From: Tipula vernalis
Lineage: Eukaryota; Arthropoda; Insecta; Diptera; Tipulidae
Length of the DNA: 64,000 bases
NCBI GenBank assembly: GCA_958295665.1
Contig: OY282558.1
Span: forward strand, 29,223,045-29,287,044
Direction: 5' to 3'
A model generated the notes under the pieces. The model worked only from the letters and a program-made list of their open reading frames with translations. It ran no database searches and was not told the DNA's origin. The position numbers and the translations under genes were made by a program. This document shows positions 12,160 through 22,409 of the stretch, in pieces (position 1 is the stretch's first letter; each line of letters starts with the position of its first letter).

Positions 12160-12279
12160 TATTACGGTCTTATCAGTTTACAAACATATTATTCGGGTAT
12201 ACAGTAACAATACAGTAAACTTTTGGTTTTAATAGCAAACGAAATTACGTGTTCTTATATGAATATTTATCACTGTAGA

Positions 12280-15200
12280 AAATTATTTTTAAAATTTCAA
12301 AAAATGAAATAAACAATCTAAAAATCCTGAACTAAAGAGAATAGATATTTTCATATTTTCATAGATCAGAATAGACAAAATGATAGTAATTGTGAGTTTT
12401 TGAGTGAATAGTTTTCTTCTGCTTCGTTTCTCTTGAGATTCTAAACTTTTTGCCTGAACTATTCTGTTTCCAGACAATATTGTTTATATTACTCGTACGA
12501 TTAGCTTTTCTAATTATTAAACCAATAATAATACATGACGTCTATGGTTTCGTCTTCAGACTCCGTAAAGCAAACGACAGAATAATCGAATCTTGTTTTA
12601 TCAAGAAAGGCAGCTTTTACTTTTTACTATTCTTTATCTATTTAGTCTATTTATTATTACCCGTAGAATTTTTGAAGATGAAGATGTAAGTTGAAAGATG
12701 GCTATTTTGATAAGTAAAACTAATCTTTAAGAAACTCTTGTAGAATTTGTGTTTATGAAGTTTAATATAAAATTTCAAAGAACGCACAAAATAACTTAAT
12801 TTTTAAATAACCATCCATCAAATCAAACTTACCAAGATTTTCCAAATCAAAGTTTTTTTTTATTGAATTACAAATCTGTTATTTCATCTAACTTCATTAT
12901 ATATTGAATCAATTAAAGCTCTTCTAATCGGAGAAAGATAAAGTAAGAATATCAAATGTATCAAAAAATCGTTCTCTTATAGGGAGGAAAGCTTTTTTTC
13001 TGTTTAAAATTGTTTTATTTAAATTTTGTAAAACGAACGAAAATAAAAAAAAATAAATTCAAACTGTAACAATTTTTTAATGATTTTTCTCCGATTGAGT
13101 TATAAAAAAAAAAAAAAAAATAAAAATTTGCATACAATTATGGTAATTTTGCGGGAAATACAAAATAAATAAATCAAATGAATAATAACGAGCGCAAAAT
13201 AATTTAAAATCAATAATCTTTATTTTTTGTAATTTAATTTGGGAATTGCGATATGGATCAATACGTTTTGCGCTTAAGTATGTAATTATGTTTTACAATA
13301 TTTTAGGGATTTGTTTATTTAGTGTCTGGAGTGGTACATCTACGAGTTTATTGATCGTAATAAAATTCGATTTAAAAATATATAAGCAGATAAATAGAGC
13401 ATAAAATGGCCAAAAAACTACTAGAGCATTTTATTTTTTGTATGAAGAAAATCTCATTTATCACGTAAACAGTAAAAACTATAAAATTAAATAAAAAGTT
13501 AACTTTCCAATAAAAAAAAAATAAAACTTAAAATTTATAGGTTTAATGTAAGTTTAAATATGAATATACGATAAGCCTATCACAACCTGGGTTTAGCAAA
13601 ATTGGAACGAGCGAAATATTAGGAAATGATAACTGTTTTTATACTGATAACGAGTAAACAATAAATCAATCTCTGTTTTAGAAAAAGAAACATGCTAAAT
13701 TAGCATGACTAAACGTAATGATAGCATCCCACGTCTAATCGATTATTTAAAATTTAAATAAATAAAATTAAACTTTTTTGATTTGACGCTCGAACCATCA
13801 ATAAATTATGAACCAATGCTAAACGGGATAATAAAAATAAAAATTTGCAGCAACATACAATATAAGAAGCAACCATAACTATAATATAATCGTATACTCA
13901 TTACTCGTATATAGTAAAAATAAGAGCATCACCATCAGACATGAATTTTTAAACGAGAAAACTTCAAATAAAATTGCCATCATAAAATCAAATGTTTATT
14001 TTTGTAAAGATTTTCCAGATTTTCAAATTTTTGTTGTTGCCTTCATAATACATACGGTTGCCTACTTAAAATAATGATCTGTTGTTTGTTTTTGTATTTT
14101 TTATTTTTTATTTTAATACTTTGTTTGTTTATTAATATTTGCGGTATGGTATAATATTTTCTTAAAGTACATACGCAAAATTTTATAGATGTATATTAAA
14201 TAATGAAAAGAAAAAAAAAACAACGAGCATTTAACATTTTACATGCTTTTCAAAATATCAAATGTGGGTTATCTCTATCGTGCTAAATTATGCCAGTTGT
14301 ACTGTTACCTGCAACCGTAAGCTTTCGAATAAAACTGATATTTTGACTGTTACTGTTATGTAACGACAGTTTCGATACATGTATCTCAGTATCACATTTC
14401 AAAATAACGAGAACATGCCATTAAATTAATTTTATTAATTTCCTTAATTTTTCAAATATTTAATAAAATGCATAAAATTTAAATGAAATATTTCATCAGT
14501 GCGCATTATGTTACAAATATTTACCTACTCCATTAATATCTACATATAGTATATAGATGCAATCATTCCGCTCTAAATTTACGTCGTGCACCCAAAATTC
14601 AAATATTTTATTAAAATAGAAAAAAAAATTAAATAATTCTGACATAACAATCAAATTTACTCTTATATGTATGTACATATGTTTTATTGTTGGCGGTGTG
14701 TTTTTCATTTTCTTTCATATTTTTTGTGTTCTGCTTTAATATCCAATATTCAACAATGCCACTATATTTACGTAATGCCATGTGGGGTGGGGAGACATAC
14801 AAGTCATTTATGTATATCTACATATTATACGTTTCCTTTTTGTTAGGGAAGATGATCATGCTTAACATAAACGGTGGTATACGCCTATGTGTCTTCTTTT
14901 CTTATAATTTAGCATTGTAGCGGCTAATATTTGATTTCCTAATTTTCCGACAAATATTTAAAAGAAACAATTCCATTATTTACTTATCATTTCGGTACAC
15001 CAAAGTTTATTGAAACTATTTTGAACTAAATAGAAGGTGTGTCTGACACAACAAGTGATGACTTAAATTCAAGACATCCGATCAGGTGTTTATTTGGTAT
15101 CAATTATAGGACTTTATTTACTGTATGTTTGTTTTTATAACTTATTTATTTTAATTTTTTATTTTTTCCACCGAATTTTCGATTTTCCAAATCATTCTCA

Positions 15201-15950
15201 AGGCTTTATTTATTTACCAAATAATTATTAATTATTAATTAGTAACAATAATAAAATTTCAAAATGTTTTCAGTTTAAATATTTTTTTTTTTTCAAAAAT
15301 CGTATAAAACGAAAATTTAAATCTCGTTAGACAAAATCTGAAACATTAATAAAATTATTTCATCAATAATCGATCAAAAATGTTGAACTTGTTGCTATTT
15401 AATTCTAAATTTAAATCAATTTTTATAATCTAATTTGAAATCATGTACAATGCATTCGCGTTAAATGGTATCTTAAAAGCTGGCGGGTATTTATGATAAA
15501 ATAAACTTTAAATTTTGTGGATTTGTAAACAAGCAAATAGTCGAATCTGGGGTGAAGAAAATCCACGAGAAATAATGGAAAAACCGAGGCTGGTAGAGTA
15601 GTGGGACCGTATATTTTGAAAACGAAACTCGTATTGCTGTTAAATCAAAATTGTAAATCAAAAATTTATTTTTCCCTAACAAATTAACATTTAAACTTTA
15701 TTATTATTTTAATATTTCGGCATTCATGCCATTTTCAAAAAATATACGCTGAAAAACAATTAAAAACAAATTAAAAATTAATCACTTAATATATACCAAT
15801 AACAATTTAAAAAACACTATAAAATCATTAAAATATACTTTAAAATTAATACATTATAAATTAGTAAATTAAATAAATAAATACGTAAAAATAATTTAAG
15901 ATGCAACTTAGATTATTAAAAATCCACTATATCGGCCGTCCAAATATCGG
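12280..15950. other. AT-rich non-coding stretch, nothing recognised
   Basis: Short open frames only (12450-12689 plus, 14511-14708 minus, 14687-14920 plus, 15491-15682 minus), all of biased composition and without motifs. Confidence 0.4.
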
Positions 15951-15953
15951 AAT

Positions 15954-16070
15954 ATGATTACGAATTTTTTGTTTGGCGAAGGTATAGATGCCCAGAATAT
16001 GTGGTTTCATCAAGATGGTGCCACATGTCATACAGCAACAGAAACAATTGATCTTTTGCGAACGCTTTGA
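15954..16070 (+). pseudogene. mariner/Tc1-type transposase fragment
   Basis: Thirty-eight open codons end in NMWFHQDGATCHTATETIDL. This is the block around the second catalytic Asp in a large insect group of Tc/mariner transposases (WFQQDGATxHTA). Nothing recognisable precedes it, and the sequence after the stop at 16068 is too decayed to follow, so this is one scrap of a DDE domain. It abuts the end of an opposite-strand non-LTR fragment. Confidence 0.65.
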
Positions 16071-16189
16071 TAGTCAAGTAATTTCTCATAATTAATTAAA
16101 TCTCTAGTCGATCGACCACGATGAGATCTTTTCAGCCACTTGTTGGAAATTAACTATTTTTCAGGTAGATGGGAAAATACAGCATAACA

Positions 16190-16767
16190 TATAGATCGGT
16201 GAAAAAATACAGGGTCTAAGACAAAGATGTGCTGCAATTCTTGAGAACTATTGAGGCTAATATTTGCGAGAAACTTATCAAGCAATCGAAACCGGAAAGT
16301 AATGCGAAATATCACTGAAGGTATCTGACGGAATCAAGTAGGTTTGAGTTGGCGGTAAACATTGAAGCGAAATGGTTACGGGAAAGCTTGTTCGTCAATC
16401 GAATTCGGGGAAGAACTTATTCAATTCCGACGAATCAGCGCTGTTATAATGCCAGAGTCGGCATTTTGGAACCGATCATTCGAATTCCTCAATGCGATGT
16501 TAAATATAAATCCAACAAATGACCCGTGTCGTTAACGCGTTCAGCTTTTCTCGTAGAATGTAAACATTTAGTCTGGGAAGAAAAATTTGGAAGCCAATGG
16601 TCATTGTGAATACAGAAATCACCACCGCCATACAATTTCCGCGTTTTGGAGAAATCTGAAGAATTAGCTCGATTGAGTCTGAAATAGTTTCTAAATGAGC
16701 AGTTTTGTTCGGAATGTTTGGGTTTAGGTAGAGTTTGAAAGAGAAAGGGCTGTGTCTCGAGATCCAA
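16190..16767 (-). pseudogene. Jockey-like non-LTR element, endonuclease and linker remnant
   Basis: On the minus strand the open part (16767-16489) contains GGDFCIHNDHWLPN, the GDFNxHxxxW motif of an AP-like endonuclease, and then ERVNDTGHLLDLYLTSH, the stretch that precedes the catalytic SDH motif. The match continues below 16489 across stops: NHFASMFTANSNLLDS near 16370 and ASIVLKNCSTSLS near 16220 correspond to the linker and the approach to the reverse transcriptase in jockey-clade elements. The SDH box itself is broken. The reverse transcriptase is absent. The clade call is from these linker motifs only. Confidence 0.65.
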
Positions 16768-16839
16768 ATTTCAACCTAGAGAAAGTTGAAATCATCGCTC
16801 GTAATTTGGCCTAAGTAATTGGTAATAGTATATGGAATG

Positions 16840-17740
16840 TCTTCGGGGATATAAACATTTTTGTTTTACATTACATTTACAAGATTTTTTACATAATAAA
16901 TTGATATACCATATACATACATTAGATTTTGATTGTTAGGAAGAATGATATTTAACACATTTGAACCACCATCGTTTCTACTCCTTAAGTGATCAAACCG
17001 ACGAATTAGCTTGTTAATCAAATGTTATTTATATTTTGTTAAATATACTTTGATTATTTGGTTTGTATACTGTGACATCCATTGTTAATTTCTTAACACC
17101 ATAAATAAAACCATCAATCAGTTGATTTAATGGGTGGAAACCATTAATTTTTTTTTTGTTTTTTTTTCGCCAAATCTTTGGCGTACCAAATAGTATCAAT
17201 TTTTGCCGTTACTTTTCCCGAATTAGTAAAGTATCCAAAAATGTTAATTCCAAGTTAACTTCAGTTTCTAGAGTAAATTGTAATCCCAACAGATTGTTGT
17301 TAAATTTAGAAAGTACGCGAGGAGTTTTATTATTCGGCAATCATACTCGTGTTAGTAAATTATCCAGGTATTTTTTAATTTATTATAGTAGACAAGGAGA
17401 ACCCATAGCAACCCAATTGATCTGTGTGTAGTAGCTATTAAATATGCTGAAGTACCCTGAAATTAAACAAAATTTCAAAAGATCTTTGAAATGTTTGTAT
17501 TGGGTTCTATCATTACCATCTATCCGAAATTGTCTCCACCGCCAAATTTATTTTAATATTTGTAAAAAGTAAAACTACGTTCAAACTTATCAGTACATAT
17601 CCGCGTGGGATATTTTCTGGTTTAATAAAAGTGTGATTATTAATGTTTGTAACTGTTTTCCTCTCATAGTTAAAAATCTATTCTTCGAAAAGAAATCTTG
17701 GAAGACATTAGAAATTCGAATTCTAGCAATGTCACATTGA
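16840..17740 (-). pseudogene. Penelope-like element, reverse transcriptase remnant
   Basis: Minus-strand motifs appear in the order of a Penelope-like RT: KPENIPRGYVLISLNVVLLF followed by TNIKINLAVETISDRW (17640-17540), HFKDLLKFCLISGYF and YYTQINWVAMGSP (17490-17400; family GVAMGSPLSP), then LQFTLETEVNLELTFLDTLL (about 17290-17230), a VYRKPTHTD-like block broken by frameshifts, and NQIIKVYLTKYK..LINKLIRRFDH further down. In the family these are the RT palm and the segment toward the GIY-YIG endonuclease. The YxDD motif is lost, stops are frequent, and the endonuclease is not recognisable. A plus-strand open frame at 17156-17431 is a shadow of this. Confidence 0.65.
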
Positions 17741-17749
17741 TATTCGTCA

Positions 17750-20435
17750 TCTTTACTGGATTACTGATTCAGATTAGGCCAAAATCTTAAACACACCTTA
17801 GTTTCAGACTGATAATATTGGAACGTTAACCTTACTAATATTCCGACAAGATTTACGATATATGGTTTACGATTTATACGGAAATGTCCAAATTCAGACG
17901 TTGTGAATTAAGCAATTTATCAAAAATTGATGAAAATTGAAAAGAAATTGATCCTCAATACTGAAATCGGTCATTTCATTTTTATAGTCACTTTTACGGC
18001 GACGGAATATTTTAATTCTCCAAAACTCACTTCAATTTCAATATTCAGAATTTTTCGCTTCAAATCCCTTATTTTAATATTATAATTCGGTTCGACACTC
18101 ACAAATAAACATTTAACATTATTGATGCGTGCAATATGGTAAGGATAAACCCTATACCTTCCGCATAGTGTCAGAAACATTTTCCTTGACGAGAAGCTAA
18201 TTTTCCATTTACTATATATCACAACGTCGGACATAATTTATGAATTCTTGTTGTTGTTCGAATTTTCCTTTCGAAACATTATGGTAAGTTGGCCTGGTGT
18301 GTGGCATTAAATTTCGCCAAAACTAATAGAGTCATTTATATATAAAGTTTATAAACCATTTTTTTTTAGACTGAGGAAGACAATAAAATTGTCCAAACAT
18401 CTAAAAATTATTAATAGAGTTTTATGTATTTAGTTTTAAAAACCGAATAAAATATAAAATAATTAAGGAATAACGCTTAATACCACTGTCCGTATAGTAA
18501 TCAGAGTTCAGAGTTTTATTTTCTGTGAGAAGAAGTATGGCTAATTTTGAAGAAGCTATATGGCGTTGCTTTCACAGCTATATCATGAACAGTTGGAACG
18601 TTATCCAAGACAAAAGATACAGAGATTCAAAAATAATTATGAGAACGTAACTTGTGACTAATTTGAATCACCATAGAAGCTTTAAAATCAAATTCTGAAG
18701 TTAAAGATAATTTAAAAACCGCTACTTTAAAAACTCCTAATTTTTTTTTTGATTATTATATAAAACTAATTTTTTGGGTTTTTTCATAAATTTTTCTAAT
18801 GAACATCTTTCAACGAAAAAGAAACAAATAGTAGGTTTTAAGTTCAACAAAAAGTAAGCCCGTTGCATACATAAATAAACTGTTTTAAATAAAACTAAAA
18901 TATTGCAATAGCAGTAACCATTCAGGTGGTGCCTTATAACAAGTAAAACACAAGTAGCAGCTACAGTGAATATCTTATGTTGTTTATAGATTGTCTTAAG
19001 GTACTCGACTTAGATAAGCTCGAATATGACACACAAAACCAATATTTATATTATGTGGTGTATCTAACAACAAGAAACTAAAATGAAAACAAAAAAAAAC
19101 GTAATACGAGCTTTTTTGTGCTCCCCTTTTGAATTCTAAACCAAACACAACAGAAAAATACAAGATTCTTTTTTTCACCTGAATTGAATTTTAATCAAGT
19201 AGCATTGTATTATGTTATATACAAGCGGTTAGATTCCCTTACTTCTATTCTATGAATGAGTCATATTTATGTTAGATGTTTTATTCTGTGTCTATTTCTC
19301 AAGTTTTTTTTGATTTTAAAATAAGAAAATAAAATTAAATAAGATTAGAAAATCGTTATAAAACAAAAGCGAAACAATTTTTAAATTACTGTCTAGATTA
19401 CAGTTAATAAATTATTAAGATTATCATTATGATTATTATACGTTTAAGTGCTGTCACAAAATCTAATGTTGCTAATGTCAAACAGTTTATAATTTTAAAA
19501 CCCAAGATTCGTTTATGATTTGTTGGGAAAAGTGAAAGTGGAAACGAGATAACATACTTTTTATTGATTTATGACGTTTACAGCATGGAAATCTTTCATT
19601 TGAAATTGGATATTTTTTTGAATTTTCCCTTTTTCAAAACAAAGGAAAATGGGTTGAAATGTTAATTTTTTTTATTTTTTATTTATGGTTCATTTGAAAA
19701 AGGTTCGTAACAATTTTGTTGGTATTAAATTAGTACATATACAATCATTTCCATTTATTTTAAATTAGTGATCTCTTTTATGATGAAGTGTATTTTTTGC
19801 AAATTTAATTATTAAGGCAATAAATAAAATGTTAAAGTTTCAAAGAAATTTAATATGTTATGTCATATGTATATGGCATATCCATATATTTCTATTCACT
19901 TGAAACAATTTTGTTTTATCTGGAACTTCATGAGAAAGTAATCGTTAATTTTGTTTTTTCGGTTATATACAAATAATAATTTGACTTAATTAATTGATAT
20001 TTGAGTTGAGTTAATCATGTTGTTAACAGTTAAGTTTTATTATAATCATGTAACCTCTTGTTTAGGATTTTAACAAACGTACAATCGGTTGAACCAACCA
20101 CAGAAAAAATTACTCAAACTACTCTCACTTGGTACAATTATAGCATTCTATTAGTTAACGTAGCCGAATCAATTTGTTTATGTCTGTCAACCGAACCGAA
20201 TTGGTTTCCAGTGCTTAATATTACCAGCCACTCAAGAATTCCAGTTTTTCGATGAACTCTATTTATTATAATTATTAAACAATTGAAGTTGAAATAGTAC
20301 GACTAAAAACTGGACTTTTATATTCAAAATAACTTCTGAGGTTTCACTAAAATAATTTTAAGCAATACTTACGATATTATAATTATTTAGCATAAACATA
20401 TTGTTGTAGTACAAAAACACAAACAATATCGTTGA
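17750..20435. other. AT-rich non-coding stretch, nothing recognised
   Basis: The longest frame is 17971-18234 (minus, 87 codons: MSDVVIYSKWKISFSSRK...), with a biased, lysine-rich composition and no motif I know. A + strand scrap at about 18538-18650 starts MANFEEAIWRCFHSYIMNSW; it looks protein-like but is not recognised. Confidence 0.35.
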
Positions 20436-20439
20436 AGGT

Positions 20440-20625
20440 GCTTTCATGCTCCAATTCTGGTGAAAAAATGTACACCACGAAGTTAGCAAAATAGTAAAAT
20501 TTTTAGTTAAAATTGGTTACCCTGATAAATTTTTTGTTCTAGTTGGAAATAATTCAACTCATACAGCTAACTTCGTCGTGTACGTTTTTTTTACCAGAAA
20601 TGTACAGCATGTACGCAGCTTGAAA
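20440..20625. mobile_element. Small inverted-repeat (MITE-like) element
   Basis: GCTTTCATGCTCCAATTCTG...TGTACACCACGAAGTTAGC (20440-20486) is mirrored by GCTAACTTCGTCGTGTACG...CCAGAA...GCTTGAAAG (20566-20625). The arms are about 48 and 60 bp with indels, and the middle is about 80 bp of AT-rich sequence. No coding capacity. Confidence 0.6.
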
Positions 20626-20894
20626 GTAAAGTTTTTTTCATATAGTAAAACTATAATATAATATAAATTCAAACTATATAATTAACTTTATTTACATATT
20701 CCAAATAACAAAAGCATTTCTGTTTTAAAAGTTCATGAACATTTAAAATTAAATTGCAAATTTTAAATTGATATTTAAAGTTCATTGTTTAAAAAAAAAA
20801 AAAAATATTGGGTGTTTTTTACTTTTTTACTTGGATGCCAATCATTTAAGGGGTAATTCCTTGAACAATTTTAAGCAAAAAATGTTTCTGAGTG

Positions 20895-21057
20895 CGAGTT
20901 TACGACCATTTTCTGAAGAAAAATTTTCAGCAGATTCAATATATTTTAAATGGAAAACAAAAGAATTATGTTCGGAAGGGGAAATTTGTTTACAAAATAG
21001 ACTACGTCGATTGGTTGCCTGTTTAAAATTTTTCTTCAGAAAATGGTCGTAAACTCG
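20895..21057. mobile_element. 163-bp hairpin element with perfect 33-bp inverted ends
   Basis: CGAGTTTACGACCATTTTCT...AAAATTTT at 20895-20927 is repeated exactly in reverse complement at 21025-21057, with a 97-bp loop. Perfect arms suggest recent origin or selection. A plus-strand open frame (20768-21052) crosses it, but its ends are simply the two arms. No clear target duplication. Confidence 0.65.
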
Positions 21058-21729
21058 ACATGAGAGAGTGGGTCTGAGCCTACGCTGTCACATTTAGTTT
21101 ACTAGTTAGCATTTCACCATATCTTTCATTTGGTGTATCAGATAGCCGCCTAGAACTATCGAGAACTAAGACAACTGACAGTTCTGACATAGACAAAAAT
21201 GTTGTATACAAAAAAAAAAAATATTTTATAATTTTTTTAGATTTTATTATTATAATAATAATAAGTGATGCAAATCAAACTGAGATATTTTTAAAGTTAC
21301 ATAAAATAAAAAAAAAGAACATTAATTGAACTGTTATCGTAATAATTTAACATAAATTTGCAAGCTTCTTGAACAAGTCATTCAATACGTTTTTATAAAC
21401 ATACCATAAGTGTTTCCCTTCAAAACAACAGCTGCTCGTTATGCTCGTCAATCATTAATTAAATTATTATATAGTAGTTTTTCGGTGACGAATGCCAATA
21501 ATACATTGTTGTTGAATCATTTTGTTTCGTATAAGTGTGATCTGAAAATAACTGAACTTTTAATTTATATCATAGAACACGTAGCGCCATCTATTAAACG
21601 TTAGTAGCGTTAGAAATGTACCTGTTCCTTATTTCGAACGCAGCTAAGTTTATGCTAATCGGTTGACAGGTTACAAAATTACACACGTTTTAATGACAGT
21701 AGTTCTTGTAGTTATGTCGTAAAAATATA

Positions 21730-22400
21730 ATGGAACAAAGAGCAAATATTAAATTTTGTTTTAAACTCGGTAAAAAATTTGCTGAGACTTACGAATTGTT
21801 CGAAAAAGTTTATGGTGATGATTGTATGAGTCATACTCAAGTTTACAGGCCGTGACGATTTAAATGATGATCCAAGACCTGGACGACCAAAAGCATCAAA
21901 TCATGCTGAGTTAATGGAAAAAGTACGTGAAATAATCGCTATCGATGCAATTTTCACTGTGAGAATGCTAGCAGAAGAATTAAATTCATCTTACGATAGA
22001 ATCTACACAATGTGTTGTTCGTGTTAGACCCGAATATCCAGCAGGAAAACAGCTGTTTTTATTACATGATAATGCACCATCTCACAAGACCAAAAAAATT
22101 AACGAATTTTTGATGAAAAACAGATTTGTGTCATCGACCACCCTCCGTATTCACCTGTTCTATCACCGTGTGACTATTTTCTATTGCCAAAACTGAAAAC
22201 TGCAATGAAAGGAGCTTAATACGATCAAGTTTCAGCCATTCAAACAGCCGTGACACAGGTGCTAACGAACATCACCTCAATAAAAATAATTTAAATTGGT
22301 TTGAGTTTCAGGTTTTGGGTTCCAGAATTAATTGCCAAAAATTTGCGATTATTATTTATGCTTCTACGTATTCCGATCTGAAAAATAGGTTTAGTAAAAA
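21730..22400 (+). pseudogene. mariner transposase (DD34D), internally deleted
   Basis: ATG at 21730 starts MEQRANIKFCFKLGKKFAET and YELFEKVYGDDCMSHTQVYR, the mariner N-terminal helix-turn-helix. A short deletion fuses this to GRDDLNDDPRPGRPKA, the linker, and MEKVREIIAIDAIFTVRMLA, the second helix-turn-helix. A large deletion then removes the first catalytic region: after YDRIYT the sequence jumps to VRPEYPAGKQLFLLHDNAPSH. Asp of HDN (22068) and Asp of PCDYF (22172) are 34 residues apart once a one-base deletion near 22120 is allowed, the mariner signature. A stop follows at KLKTAMKGA. Terminal inverted repeats were not found. Inactive. Confidence 0.8.
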
Positions 22401-22409
22401 AAAGAAAAT

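Larger units (their letters stand above)
10656..12275. mobile_element. Head-to-head Tc1-like palindrome (two 5' halves)
   Basis: The two arms are inverted copies of one sequence. ATAAATATTCATATAAGAAC begins the left arm at 10656, and its complement ends the right arm at 12270. Each arm holds the outer terminal sequence, the 5' untranslated stretch and the N-terminal half of a Tc1-like transposase. They meet near 11395-11410. The right end finishes CACTG before TA at 12276, which fits a Tc1-family terminus (CAGTG) and a TA target. The arms differ at roughly one base in seven to ten by eye, so the structure is not new. Because both ends are the same transposon end, the unit could in principle be mobilised by a Tc1 transposase supplied from elsewhere. 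Confidence 0.75.

Noticed and set aside
17156..17431. 91-codon plus-strand open frame
   Set aside because: It is antisense to the Penelope-like RT motifs, which explain the sequence better.
20768..21052. 94-codon plus-strand open frame with repeated ends
   Set aside because: Its two similar ends are the arms of the 163-bp hairpin; no protein motif.
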